Below, piece after piece: positions 47,814 to 59,705 of a stretch of 64,000 nucleotides of DNA (positions are counted from its first letter, which is position 1; each line of letters opens with the position of its first letter). The DNA is from Thelonectria olida (lineage: Eukaryota > Ascomycota > Sordariomycetes > Hypocreales > Nectriaceae). The translations under genes and the position numbers were made by a program. Under the pieces are notes generated by a model. The model had not been told where the DNA came from. It did no database searches and saw only the letters and a program-made list of their open reading frames with translations. The stretch is taken from contig JAGPYM010000004.1 of the NCBI GenBank assembly GCA_020736575.1, positions 2,294,001 through 2,358,000 of the forward strand, given 5' to 3'.

Positions 47814-50800
47814 GGCCGTCGTGGCGGGGTGGGCAGTCAAGTAAGTGCGAACGAATAGAGCAGACTTGTCCCCTCAAGCGTAGGCGTGAGGAGTTGGCGC
47901 CCGGCGGAGACAAATGGAGGCAAACGTTGCTCAACGTTTGCTCCAGTGGCGGCGGCGCCTAGGAACCAGGTACGTAGCGAGCGTCTCGTGAAGTAGGCAC
48001 GCAGTTAATGCAGACACGCACAAAGAAAAGGTACTGCACCATTACAAGGCAGTGACAGAGAAGGCCTGGAACCTTTCGCGATGTGGTAGGTGATACTCAC
48101 GGGAGGGATTGACGTCGGGACCAAAAGGACCAGGATCCACCAGAACAGCCGGGATTGTCGCGCAGGTGCGCGGGGGGAGTTGTAAGCAGGGCTAACATTG
48201 GTAACAATTGGCTGGGCCATGACAAGGCTCAGCAATTCATCAGCGGGCACAGTCACTGCCCGGGAACGATGACGCCCGACGGGCTGCAACCCTGTCTGGC
48301 GCAGCGTGGGGAGTTGGGAGGGACCCCTGTGACTTGGTCAACGCGCTGGGCGGCTGGCTTAGATCAATCGGAGCATCGAGTACCCGTCGCCATGGATGGA
48401 GGCCGTCGGTTGGAGGCAGCAGCTTTGGTATTCAAATGCTTTCTGCATATAGATATCTATATGTCATGCTGGGGAATGCGTGGCATCACAGCGTTACAGT
48501 CTGCACATCAGCCTGTCGGTAGAAAGATCATGTACTCGTTCCTGTCGCTGCAATGCTGTGTGCCCAGCCTGCCAATGGATGTCTCTCCCTTGTACCGGCC
48601 TCGTATCCATTACCAACCGCACATTTTCTTCTGTGACCCCCAAACAGCATGGAAACGAACGGCGAGGCGTGTGCAGCCATCGCCGGTCATCAGCAATGTC
48701 TGCCATGTTACTGGCCCAGAGGGTGAGACACAAGGCAGCCACAGCGAAAGTATTGGAGATTAGGAGGGCCACGGGAACAAGGGCCAGGGATGGAAGAGGG
48801 TGATCGGACAGGGGTGAAAATGATGCAGGGAGGGAGTTCAGAAGGCGTGGGATGTGGCGTGGGATGAGGTCAATTATTGGCACATGGCTAAGGATGGAAG
48901 GAATGAGAAAAGAGAGAACCTGCCTCTTCACAGCCAATCACGCTCGTCCACAACCCCCTTGCAACTCTCTACTTGGACTTCCCCAAACAAGGCAGGATAA
49001 TCTCGACGGAAAGGAGCCAAGCTTGCGGGAGGCTTGCGGACGGCAATAAGCGCCCTTTTCTTTGACGAGGTCCAGGTCTGAAGGTTTTGTCTACTTCAGC
49101 TCTATTCAATGTAGAGTATGACGAACATGCACGAAGTACCGTGGGCTTGGACTGAGCAAACCCTCTACCAAATCAGAATAGATTGGATTAAAAAAAAAAA
49201 AAAAAAAAAAAAGGCTTAGAAATTATCCATGACATGACACGGCCGAGAAGTACTTTTGAGGGCCGAAAGACCAAGAACGGTAAACACGGCCGCACTCAGA
49301 TCATTCCCTGGTAAGGCGTGGGTAATGAGGTGGTGTTTGTCTTCCACCTTTGTGAGGTACCTTTTCACTCTCACGGCCTCACCTTTCCGTTAGCATGACA
49401 AAGAGTAAGCTCGACTGAAAGAAACGCCCATTGACGCACGCACGTGCACTTCCGAATACCAGGCAACTCAGGAACATGGTTTTCTCAACTGCAACTCAAC
49501 TCACGCAGCTAACAGCAACGGACGAGATACAAGTTGAGAGCGGGCTAACCCCACGACAATCAAGGGAACAAGCGAGCAAGGGGCTAATAGCCAGGGTTCA
49601 GGGGCAGGCAAATGGCGAGTTGGTATGCACGCTGCGACCTGCAAACGCCCTGACGAATCCGATGGATCTGATTAGATATCTTCCACTGGCCTTCCATCAC
49701 GGCTCAGTGGGCATCCACCTCACAACCACCCCTGGTCACCGTTTCTTCTGTGGCAGTTACCGGGACCCCTTTTCTCTCACGCTTTTCAAGACATCAAACT
49801 CGCCTATTCGCGCCTTCCGTACTACGTACTGCCTACCAAGATACATAGTAGCCATTCGTTCGGGGCGAGACTGATCGTGTTATACTGAACCACACAACGG
49901 TCCGGCTGCAACTTTGTTTCTCCCGATGCTCACCTGTGTACTCAATTGTCTTGTCGAGCTTCAAATCAGCCTTTAATTTGATGGTAGGGAGCTTTTACAA
50001 TGTCTTATGGCAGATACTTCGGTCCAGAGAACTTCATCTCCCATCCGGCTACAGTCTCTGACCTTCCCCGGACGCCTCATCTCCTGATTAGGTCTCCTGC
50101 AGTTTATCCTTGTCAGTTCTTTGTCTCATTCATTTGCAGAAGAATTGGCGATCCCATTCTGTCAGCAACCACGGCTCAAAGGAACTACCGTGCTAACCTT
50201 GCTAATACAGACGAGGCACGACATGTCTGAGACATGGGGACCAGTCAGCTCGCGGAAGTATTTGCCCTCTTCCGCCTTTCAGATGACCCTCTGCCGCTTT
50301 ACTATTTTTTGAAGTCTCCTTCCTAATCGGTGAGGGCTCTGAGAGCCAAGGCAGCGTATGAAGTACGAAGTCTAACATCCAGGGGGAGAAGCCAGAAACA
50401 ATTCCATCTCGATGTTTTGGCATTCCTCAATTCAAATTCTAAAGAGGAAGGAAGACTCGAATCTCGGACGATAACGAGTTGCTATACAAATAATCAAGTT
50501 CACAAGTCGATTGGTACGGAACAAGCGGACTGAAGTGGTAACCCATCTGCTGTTTGTCCATATCGTCAGCCTGCCCTCTCCGTGTCGTGGATCCAGCCAG
50601 TTATGACTGAGATAAACCTGATTAGCCCAGCGTGAACCATCAGAGAGGGGGGGGGGATTCGTTAGCAACAGAAGTCAAGAGCAGCGAGATCTTGGCAGGC
50701 CTTGTCTATCCAGTTTCGGCGGCTGATGGGCTTGTGAGGATGGGGGTCCATATGGAACTAGGCAATTCGCATCTGCACTCGTACACAAATGAGGTCGTCC

Positions 50801-51387
50801 ATGGAGGAAATTGACACCCGTCTGGTCGATTACCCGCATAATGCACACCTTGCATTGCGGCTGGCCGGCCTCCAGGGTTGTGGCAGGTAAATTCGGCTCT
50901 GTGAACTCTTTCCACCGCGCCCTTCATCTGAACTTCTTAAATGAAGTCTTTTTTTTTCGTCCTGTGTTCGATCTATTTTATTATTCTCTATTGGCGCAAT
51001 ATCCGCCAATATTGATGAACGGCGTGCTTTTAAATCCCAGGACTCCCTAGTCTTTTGTACTAATGTTGGGCTTGACCGCCGTGTCGGGCCTCACAAAAGG
51101 GCTGTTGACATGGCCCAGATAGGTTCACCTGATGTCACCAACAAGATGACTAGTCCTAGCATACTGGGTCGCGCAGACTCAAATTTCTCCAAAAAAAAAA
51201 TTGTGTCATGCTGGCTGAGAAAAACTTTGGATGGATCATGAAAATGCTGGAGTGCTCCATTTGCTCATGCACGCGGGACGCCATTGCTTAGCTAGTGCCC
51301 CTCCATGACCCAAAACTCCTCACCACCTCCAGTCATCACCATCGTGACCGTCCGATCCAACATCCAACCTTCAGCCCCAGCCTCAAG
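47814..51387. other. Spacer upstream of the OPT gene
   Basis: About 3.6 kb. The right-hand neighbour reads rightward, so both promoters may lie here. Open frames of 147-202 codons (48155-48763 +, 48494-48937 -, 49431-49874 +) lack ATG starts or family signal and overlap each other. A 23-base A run lies at 49190-49212 and a G run near 50646-50655. Confidence 0.6.
49190..49212. repeat. Poly-A homopolymer (23 bases)
   Basis: Uninterrupted A run in the spacer upstream of the OPT gene. A retroposed tail is possible, but no element body with target-site duplications was seen next to it. Confidence 0.9.
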
Positions 51388-52190
51388 ATGGCGTCAGTGT
51401 TGACGGCTGCCAAGCAACAGCTAAGGACCCTCATGAAGCAGAAGCTTTCCAACGTCGCACCAGATTCCGTTGTCGCTCAGAGTATGCTTGCTCGACTGCC
51501 GTTACCGGCCTGTGTTCCACCGCCTCTAATCTCAAGATAACAGGCCATCAAGTGTTTGAGGCTCTGAAGGAATTCAAGCCCTACAAGGATGCTAGTCGCA
51601 TCAGTGTTTACCTGTCCATGCCCTCTGCCGAGATCCAGACCGACGCCATTGTCCGTCATGCCCTGGCAGCGGGGAAGCAAGTCTACGTTCCATACTTGTA
51701 CAAGTCGTCTCTCGAGATCCCAGGCACCCCCGCCCGCGTCATGGACATGGTGCATCTCGAGAGCCTACAAGACTATGAGAGTCTGAAGCCAGACCGCTGG
51801 GGAATCCCCAGCATTGATCCAGACACGGTTCACCAACGGAAGCGTATCTTGGAGCCGACGGGCTTTGGTGGTTCTGTCCAGACCACCCTGGATCTCATCG
51901 TGGTGCCTGGAGTTGCATTCGACTTTGATGAGGCTGGATCTGTCAGGAGGCTGGGACACGGAAAGGGATTCTATGACTATTTTCTCAACAGATACTTCTC
52001 TAGGTTGGAGCTGCAAGGTCATAAGCAAGAGCAGCCTCTGCAACTCTACGGTTTGGCCTTGACCGAGCAAATAATCCCTCCCTCATGGGAACAACCAGTC
52101 CCCACGACTACACATGACAGACCACTTCACGGTCTCATCATCGGGAATGGGGAGGTGAGGACTTCTTCGCATAGTCAACCTAATCCATAA
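51388..52190 (+). CDS. FAU1: 5-formyltetrahydrofolate cyclo-ligase
   Basis: Converts 5-formyl-THF to 5,10-methenyl-THF with ATP, returning a storage folate to the one-carbon pool. Exon 1 51388-51481 and exon 2 from 51544, with a 62-bp intron (donor GTATGC, acceptor AACAG), join as AQ|SHQVFEALKEF. The basic N-terminus (KQQLRTLMKQKL) matches the conserved Lys/Arg ATP-site helix. Later motifs are YVPYLYKSSL, DLIVVPGVAFDF and the signature RLGHGKGFYDYFL. Reading through to 52190 gives 246 residues, the usual length, ending just after IIGNGEV. A donor-like GTGAGG at 52155 with an acceptor at 52199 could swap the last 11 residues, so the very C-terminus is uncertain. The next gene starts 980 bp on, same strand. 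Confidence 0.94.
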
Positions 52191-53172
52191 TTCATATAGA
52201 TGCTGAGTATTACTACGAGTTTAGCGGTGACGAGAGTCATCTTCACTTCCCAGCCTATCAACATTCAACGTCAACTCACCAGATGATCTCTCACAGTGGG
52301 TAATAGGTGTTACAGACAGTATGTTGTAGCTTGTTCATTTTGGCATCTGGAAAGATAGCTAAGGAGGGGAGTAAAAGCTCAATCTGACACACTTCATCCG
52401 TCCTTCCCAATCGATTAGGTCAGGTCACCGACGCTACTAATGCATTCGAGCTTTAACGGGCCTTTTAAGAAAGTGAAGTAGTATGAAACTATCCTCATCT
52501 GTGTTTTGATGGCTTCAAAGTAAGAATATCGAACAAAGACTGGGGGTGCAGTCAGTGATGGAGTCAAACGTGGCGCTCCAGGTTCACCACTTTAAGGTCG
52601 GGCGCCTTAGGTGAACCGTACGCAAGGAAAACCAAATTACTTCTTGCATGAGAAGCATCTTTTCATCTATACTTGTTTGCCTGATGTCCATTTAAGGTAT
52701 GCACCAACCTCGCCAACCCTCCTTCTCCCCGGCTTTGCATCAGAGTTTGAGAGCTCAAGGGGGCCGGAAAAACGTCGGGACGCGGGCAGGCAGGATTGCC
52801 CCGCCAAAGACTCTCTCTCCACCACGACCGTCTGTCGCCGGCTCAAACCAAGGACATCTGCCTGTGTATTTTGTTCGCCTGATATCCCACTTCCATCATA
52901 TCACCGCCCATCTCCCTCTTACGCCTGGGCCTCGACCTCCCTTTGGGCACTCTCGCTACTCTTCTGCTTGAGCCTGCTGCTGGTCCACCTCCATTTCGTT
53001 TCTTCGAAACCACGCTCCCTATTGACGACTCATCAAAAGCCCCGACCTTCGGCCACATCACATGCCCAGCAGTGTCCTTTCCCGATCGCGCTGAGGCATT
53101 CCGACACCCTTATACATACCACCAACTTTCAACTTCCAATCGCTCGCCTACTGACCTGCCGAATAATACATA
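52191..53172. other. Spacer and leader before MTR10
   Basis: About 980 bp. A 246-codon frame (52611-53351) overlaps the MTR10 start out of frame and has no family signal. A short inverted repeat (GGTTCACC / GGTGAACC, about 20 bp apart) lies near 52580-52617. The last 250 bp are C/T-rich, fitting a leader. Confidence 0.55.
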
Positions 53173-56100
53173 ATGGCTACGAACGGAGCCCAGGAGGCCT
53201 TCGCGCCCCCCGATGTCTTGGCCGCCGTGATGACTATGAGGAGCGGGGAACAAGATACCAAGAAACAGGCCCACGAGTATTTGGAGAGGTTTCAAAAATC
53301 AGTCAGTCGCGCGACTTCTGGGGACTATTGGATGTATCGACGTGGGACTAACTTTAGTACAGCAGGATTCTTGGGCTACCATAATGGGTATCCTACAGTC
53401 GAATGCTGACCCAGAGGCACTCCTCTTTGCTGCCATTACTCTGCGTGGAAAGGTAGGAGAGTTGCGATGGCTATTCTCAGAGCGCGACACTGACCGCTCT
53501 AGATCACATATGACTTGTCTACGCAGGTGCCCCCAAGCGAGCTTCCCGATCTTCGAAACCAACTGATCCTCCTACTTAAGCATTTCGCCCCTGGACCCAA
53601 GCCGATTCGAGTACAGCTCTGCGTGTGCCTGGCTATCTTGGCGATCCAGATGAAGGACTGGCACGACGTGCTCCAAACCGTTGTCGCGGCCCTTGGCGAC
53701 AGCCCCGAAAGCCACGCCTGTATCCTGGATTTTCTCCGTGTTCTCCCCGAGGAGGTCACTGAGGGTCGAAAAATCACCTTGTCTGTATGTGGATCGCACA
53801 ACCAAAGACCGAGCGCCTGTTCATTTCGGAATCGTATTCGCCGGTCGACTTCAGCACGAGTTCAAGTCTAATTGTTTGGAATTAGGAAGAAGATCTTGCG
53901 GCACGGACGCAAGCCTTATTGGGAGACAATGCGGACCAGGTTATCCACCTCCTAATTAACTATTCTCAGTCGTCCTGTAAGTACGAGCTTTATGCCTTAG
54001 GGAACATGTCTAACATTGTACTTAGCTGCCGCTGCACAGAATCCCCTGCTTATGGAGTGTATCACATCGTGGTTGCGAGAGGTGCCAGTTGCTACTGTCG
54101 TCAAGTCACCCTTGTTGGATGTCATTTTCAACGGCATGACAAGCGACACTTGCAGCCAGGAGGCATCCGAATGTCTCTGCACGATGTTGAGGGAGACTTC
54201 TGATGTGGATGAGAGCCAGGACATCATTGAGATACTGTTTCCCAGAATCGTCGCACTTAGCCCCCGAATCCAAATCATCACCGAGGAAGAAGACACCGAG
54301 TCGCTCAAGGCTCTAACAAAGGTCTTTGCTACCGCGGCGGAGAGCTGGGTTGTTGGCATTGCTCGACAGGCGACTCACTTCCGACCTCTTGTGGATGCTG
54401 TTCTGGAGTGCGCACTTAGGGACAAGGATCGTGACGTGATTGAGTACACCTTTACCTTTTGGTACGAGCTGAAGCTTTATCTCGTCTTGGAGCGATATAT
54501 CCAGAACCGCCTGGAGTTGATGGATGTGTACTCAAGGCTTACGGATATTCTCCTCAACCAACTGCAGTTCCCCCGACCGGAGTCCGGCAATGAGAATGAC
54601 CTCTTCGACGGCGATCGTGAACAGGAGGAGAAATTCAGAGAGTTTCGACACCAGATGGGTGATACCCTCAAAGACTGCTGTGAGGTAATGGGCGTCACTG
54701 AGTGTCTCACGAAGGTCCTCCAGGCCATCCAACTTTGGACCTCAAAGTACGGGAACCAGGTCACAGACACGATTGTCCCGCACTGGCAAGAGCTTGAAGC
54801 ACCTCTTTTTGCTATGCGAGCTCTAGGTCGAATGGTTGACAAGGACGAGAGCATTGTTCTCCCTCAACTGATGCCGTTGCTTGTGCAAATTCCAAGCCAT
54901 GAGAAACTCCGTTTCGCAACTATCATGGTTCTTGGTCGATACACGGAGTGGACTGCAGAGCATCCGGAATACCTTGAACCCCAGTTTAACTACATCGTCA
55001 CCTCATTCCAGTCCGGTTCCAAGGAGATTATCCGAGCGGCGGCTTTGTCGATGAAATTCTTCTGTGCGGATTGCAAGCACCTCCTCAGCGGACAGGTCGT
55101 ACAGCTTCAGTCATTCTACGATCAGGTCCTTGACAAATTGCCAGACCTCAGCAAGGAGGAGATTACTGAAGGTGTTTCCAAGGTCGTGGGTGCTCAGCCT
55201 GAGGAGGAAATGTTCCGACTGCTCAAACTTTACTGTGATCCTCTTGTTCAGCGTCTAATGGACAAAGCTAACAACGCCACCGACGAGGAGGGCAAGCTGG
55301 CTCTGGCTGGTAAGATTACCTCGAACGATATCCTTGAGGGCCTGAAATCACTTGCTAATTTTTAACTAGACCACCTCCAGCTTATCACCATCTTCGTACA
55401 GAATGTGATACCGCCGAGCAACCCGGGACATGAGAACACTGTGGTGAAATACTGGGCAGAAGTCTTCCCCATCTTGTCCACCGTCCTGGACAACTTTCTC
55501 GACTTCACCCCGATTTGCGAGAGAGTGTGTAGGTGTTGGAGGAATATGGTCATTTCATACCGCACAGCCATGACGCCAATGTTGCCTGACATGGCCAACA
55601 AGCTCGCTGGGGGGTTCAACACCTCGCGAGAGGGTTGCTTCCTCTGGGTGACTTCGGCCATTTTGCGAGAGTTCTCCGAGGCCCGGGAGCATGTGGATCA
55701 AGCCACGACAGAGAACATCTACAACTTCTTCGAGGCGCAGACGACGACTTTCCTCCGAGTGATGACGGAGCTTCAGCCTAAAGAGCTTCCCGATGTCATT
55801 GACGACTTCTTCCGTCTCCTCATCGACGCGTTGCTGTACTATCCTCAGAGACTCATTCCGTCCCATCTCTTGCGACCAATCGTCGAGGCGGCCGTTTACG
55901 CTCTCACTCTGGAGCAGCGAGATCCTCTTTCTGCGACACTCCACTTCTTACGAGATTTGCTGTCTTACGGAGGCGACAACCCCGCCACAAGTGACCGCCT
56001 TCCTGGACCTGCAGCGGCCGAGATTAAGAACACTATCCATACTCTGATCGCGAACCTTGGCGAGAACCTTGTGAAGCAGGTCATGGCGGGCATGATGATT

Positions 56101-56403
56101 ACATTCCCCGGCGACTGCTTCCCTGACGGCAGCGGTGTTCTGTTGGCTCTGTTTGAGCTGCTCCCGGCCGAGACAACGGAATGGGTTTCGCGAACAATCC
56201 GATTGCTTCCCCAAGGCACCGTGTCTCCGGTTGAAGCAGAGCGATTGATGCTCAGGATTAAGGAGAAGTTGCAAGACCCTACTGCTATGAGGAACGTGCG
56301 AATCTTGTTGCAAGACTTCACCAACACATATAGACGCCGCAATGTGGCCCCTCGAGATGGTCTCGGCCAGCTTGAGGCCACTCGTTTCCAGTTCTCTGGT
56401 TGA
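53173..56403 (+). CDS. MTR10: mRNA transport regulator MTR10 (transportin-SR/TNPO3-like importin)
   Basis: Importin-beta family receptor that carries SR-type RNA-binding proteins such as Npl3 into the nucleus and affects mRNA and tRNA trafficking. Six exons: 53173-53301, 53363-53452, 53503-53784, 53886-53976, 54026-55309, 55370-56403; introns 49-101 bp. All junctions agree in phase and give 969 residues, the family's size. The N-terminal importin repeat (VLAAVMTMRSG, KKQAHEYLERFQKS|QDSWATIMGIL) is complete only after the first splice, and LFAAITLRGK|ITYDL crosses the second. HEAT-like helices fill the rest (for example WREVPV-like and ALGRMVDKDE segments). The C-terminus has the typical LLQDFTNTYRRRN. 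Possible cargo includes the RRM protein of this window, but that is only a guess. Confidence 0.96.
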
Positions 56404-57115
56404 TATGTTCATAGTAACGGGTAGATTGGCAAAAAGTATGAGGAAATGATGATTGGGATAGAGAACCACCTGTGTCGATGTGGTAGGTGATTGAATGATT
56501 TGGGAGCGCGAAGTGTGCCGCCTCTGGGTGGCAATGGAATTCAGTAAGGTACGACGGGACACGATGAGGGAAGATGGGACGGCTTGAATGAAGACGGTGC
56601 GACAGTGCTCCACCATGGCGATATTGATACTTCGTATTCGGAGGGATAACGGTCTGGGAGCAGCGGCGCCCAGATGTCGACGAAAAGAGCTCGAAATGGG
56701 AGGGAAGGGATGGAGAGGGATCTGGCGGAGTTGAAATGACGGGAGATGAGCTGGCAGGACGGGACAGGCCAGGACCCTGATCTTTCTATCAACACCAAAA
56801 TACAAATACGTTTTCAAGGTTTCTCAACCTCATGAGAATAACACGTCGGCTGTAGTAAAGCCCAGGCAAGATGAGTCAGTAGTATTGAGGAAGTTGACCC
56901 ACTCAGCGGCAAGAGGCTTGGCTACGTCTCTATCAACGCAACCCCACCATCTCTTGCAGAGCCGAACTTGCAACTATCACCACGCACTTTACCATCAACT
57001 TTTCCAAGAGGCCAGCAACCCAACGTCAAGGTTCCAGAGTCACGGCTTGCTCCGTCTAGATCTTCTTTACTCAGATCTATCGCCTCGTACACAAAGAGGT
57101 CCTGCTAAGCTGGGG
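56404..57115. other. Spacer between MTR10 and the Zn2Cys6 gene
   Basis: About 710 bp with the MTR10 3' region and the regulator's promoter. The regulator's open frame extends upstream to 56885 only through a non-ATG codon. No separate gene seen. Confidence 0.55.
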
Positions 57116-58627
57116 ATGTCTGCCTCGCAGAAACAGAAAGAGGCGGAATCAACAAAAGGTACTAGGCTGGCCTTAATTAGGTACTCGACTGCGACCAGGT
57201 TAGACGTTGACACGGTCTTAGGTTGTCGTGTGTGTGTCAATCGACGTATTCGATGCGATTTACAGCGCCCTTTCTGTCAGAAATGCATCAAGAAAGGACT
57301 CGCTTGCCCCGGATACGGACCCCGCATCAAATGGGTGGGAGGTGTCGCAGCGAGAGGTCGGCTCAGAGGACGCAAGGTTCCAACATCCCAGCAGGACGAG
57401 TCTCGGTCATTGGGCGCAGCCGCCATGACAGCACGCAGTGCCTCCCTCACAGATGGAGATGGGGAACTGGGCTTCTTCACCGGACTGATCGAGTACTACG
57501 GGAAAAGTATAGCAGGCCTCATGGTCTGGCTAGATACCGACCAGAACGACTACAGACGCCACGTGCTTCCTCTGGCCAAGAGCGAGCCTGGTCTACGCCT
57601 CGCCGTCGCCGCCATCGCTGCTCATCACGGGTCCAATCTGTTTCCCCACAACCCTCCCAACTTCCCAGAGCTTGCTCGAGACGCATGCCTGGGCTTTGTC
57701 AAACAAGGCGCCAAAGAGATGACTAATCGACTCACGACGGGTTCCGGCCTGGCGTCGAGCACCGACATGGTCGGCGGCGAGTGGATGTTGGCATCTGTTC
57801 TCATCATGATATGCTTCGAGATGGTGCAGTCTCGTCTGGAGGTTGCCGAGTGCCACAAGCAAGCCGCGAGGACCATTGTCAACGTATTTGGGCCTACAGC
57901 GGCCGGAAGGAGCCATCTGTTCCGCTTCCTGCAGAATCAGTTGGCTATTCACGATGTCCTTGCTTCTACCACGTCGTTCAACCTTGCGGACGTGCAGAAC
58001 ACGATCACTCCCCCGGCCAACTCGGAGACGGCTTTGTTCGCAGATTACCTCACTTCACTTCACCGGGTGACTTTGGCATCTCGCCAAGTGGCTCATCACT
58101 CGTCAGAGACAGTTGATTCCATGCGAAGCCAGCGGATGAGTGCTTCTTTTGTCCACAACCTGTTCGAGCAAGCAAGAGGGTCTACTCTGATGGCTGCGGG
58201 GAGATTGCATGTTAATAATAGCAAGAATCGCCGTGACTTGATCCACCTCGTCGAGGTTTACCACAAGGCAGCCCTTCTTTATTCATACCGATGCATGGGC
58301 CTCGAAACCCTAGGCGCCGTCACGTACGCCGAACACCACCTCTTAGCTCTGCAACTGCCCGATGAGCTTCTCCAATTTAGCGATCAACAGCTGTGCATAC
58401 AGAACCTGCCGTGGCCTGCCTTAGTGGCGGGAACCGAATGTCACGGAGATAGGGAACGACAAGCAAAGGTGGTCAAGATATTTTTGGACATTTACGAGGC
58501 CACCAAGTTCAAGCACTATCTGGAAATACTCGAGTTCCTCGAAACATTCTGGGATGGGCCCTGGACAGATTGGCGGCCGCTTGCTCAAGAGTGGGAGATG
58601 GCAGGCCGCCGTATCATCCCCGTATGA
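57116..58627 (+). CDS. Zn(II)2Cys6 transcription factor
   Basis: Fungal binuclear-zinc regulator. Exons 57116-57158 and 57222-58627 (63-bp intron, GTACTA to CTTAG) give 482 residues. The intron is a multiple of three with no stop, so retention would also be readable; splicing places the cluster close to the start (KGCRVC), as is normal. The six zinc ligands are Cys 16, 19, 26, 33, 36 and 43 (C-x2-C-x6-C-x6-C-x2-C-x6-C), followed by GYGPRIKW and a basic linker (RGRLRGRK). The remaining 400 residues match the helical fungal-specific regulatory region (DUF3468-like pattern: ASVLIMICFEMVQ, RFLQNQLAIHDVLAST, EVYHKAALLYSYR). Target genes are unknown. Its stop lies 21 bp from the stop of the oppositely oriented dioxygenase, its only close neighbour. 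Confidence 0.93.
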   Translation: MSASQKQKEAESTKGTRLALIRYSTATRLDVDTVLGCRVCVNRRIRCDLQRPFCQKCIKKGLACPGYGPRIKWVGGVAARGRLRGRKVPTSQQDESRSLGAAAMTARSASLTDGDGELGFFTGLIEYYGKSIAGLMVWLDTDQNDYRRHVLPLAKSEPGLRLAVAAIAAHHGSNLFPHNPPNFPELARDACLGFVKQGAKEMTNRLTTGSGLASSTDMVGGEWMLASVLIMICFEMVQSRLEVAECHKQAARTIVNVFGPTAAGRSHLFRFLQNQLAIHDVLASTTSFNLADVQNTITPPANSETALFADYLTSLHRVTLASRQVAHHSSETVDSMRSQRMSASFVHNLFEQARGSTLMAAGRLHVNNSKNRRDLIHLVEVYHKAALLYSYRCMGLETLGAVTYAEHHLLALQLPDELLQFSDQQLCIQNLPWPALVAGTECHGDRERQAKVVKIFLDIYEATKFKHYLEILEFLETFWDGPWTDWRPLAQEWEMAGRRIIPV

Positions 58628-58648
58628 TGAGTAGAGCTTTACACTCTT

Positions 58649-59705
58649 CTACTTCCTAACAGTCTCTTCGTCGATGACGTTGAAGATGGTTTCCATCGGG
58701 TCCTTGTATCGGTGCAGGCCCAGCGCGGGCGGGCAGATACCATAGCCAAGCAGCCGCAGCAGTTGAGGAGAAAAGTTTCTCGCCTTGGCGACGTCAGGCG
58801 GCAGTTCCAGATAGCTGTTTTCTTCTTGACGGAGAGTGCCCTTGCACATGAAGACTCCAATCGTCTCACGTGCCTCATCCCTACGGGGCGGGTTAGCAAC
58901 ATCAACCGCGGCTTTAACCAGCTCCCTGGTAAGGGGTGGTCACTCACTTGGTCGTATTGGAGCCTCCAGCGTGGTATACATTGCCCACGAAGATCAAGGA
59001 GTCGCCAATGTCGAGTTCGCCTGGAATCGCTTCGTGGTCCAAGGGACATCGATCGGGGCCCCAAAGATGGCTCTTGGGGATGACAATGGTCGCGCCGTTC
59101 TCCTTTGTCGTCTTGGTCAAAGCCTCCAATCTCGTCAACCAACCATCCCTCTTTTACCTTCTCCTCATGGCATTGGGACTTTGGCTTACCGTCACGCAAC
59201 CAAGCATCACTGGATGGTCCACGTTTCGCGTGTGGTAGTCCGCATCGTCTCTGTGAAGAGCCTGTTGCTTTCCGCCAGGCTCGACCCGAAACCCGGCAAT
59301 GCTTGCGATCTGAGGCTTCCCCACGACGCTGAGCTGCTCCTGGCCCTCCCAGTAGGTGTAGTGGCTGTTCAGCATCCTCTGCGCGATGGACTGGAACAGA
59401 GGGTTCACGACGAGTTCGGCGCTCGCGTCAGAGTGTGCGAGGATGCCAAAGGCGCGCTTGGTCGTCGATGGGAAGAAGCCCGAGGCATCGGCTCCGTCAG
59501 AGTCGAAGTGCGGCTTCAGGTCTTGCTTGATTCGGCTGCAGAGGTCCCGGGAGACTAGGGATTTGACAATGACGGCTCCATCGCGGTTTAGGATGGACTC
59601 GAGCAGGTTCTCGTCCACGCTCGGGTCAGTTGCATCAACCGTTGTCAGGCTTGTGCCGGCTTCTATTGGGAATGGCTGATGAAGGGGATATTGCTGACCG
59701 GTCAT
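58649..59705 (-). CDS. Phytanoyl-CoA dioxygenase (PhyH) family Fe(II)/2-oxoglutarate oxygenase
   Basis: Three exons, 59705-59190, 59123-58948 and 58880-58649, with introns of 66 and 67 bp (donors GTAAGC, GTGAGT). They join in phase and give 307 residues, typical for fungal PhyH enzymes. The iron facial triad is visible as His151-x-Asp153 (ALHRDD) and His223 (NVYHAGG); Arg235 in ARETIGVF is well placed for 2-oxoglutarate. The core motif NGATIVIPKSHLWG is strongly family-like. Fungal members of this class hydroxylate, desaturate or rearrange small molecules in secondary metabolism (AsqJ, EasH and FtmF relatives), so a metabolite role is more likely than peroxisomal phytanate oxidation. No peroxisomal targeting end is seen (EETVRK). 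Tail-to-tail with the Zn2Cys6 gene, so co-regulation is possible but unproven. Confidence 0.92.

Noticed and set aside
48155..48763. 202-codon + strand frame
   Set aside because: Starts at a non-ATG codon, overlaps an equally long - strand frame and shows no domain or splice structure.
49190..49212. Poly-A run as the tail of a LINE or processed pseudogene
   Set aside because: No upstream gene copy, reverse-transcriptase remnant or flanking duplication seen.
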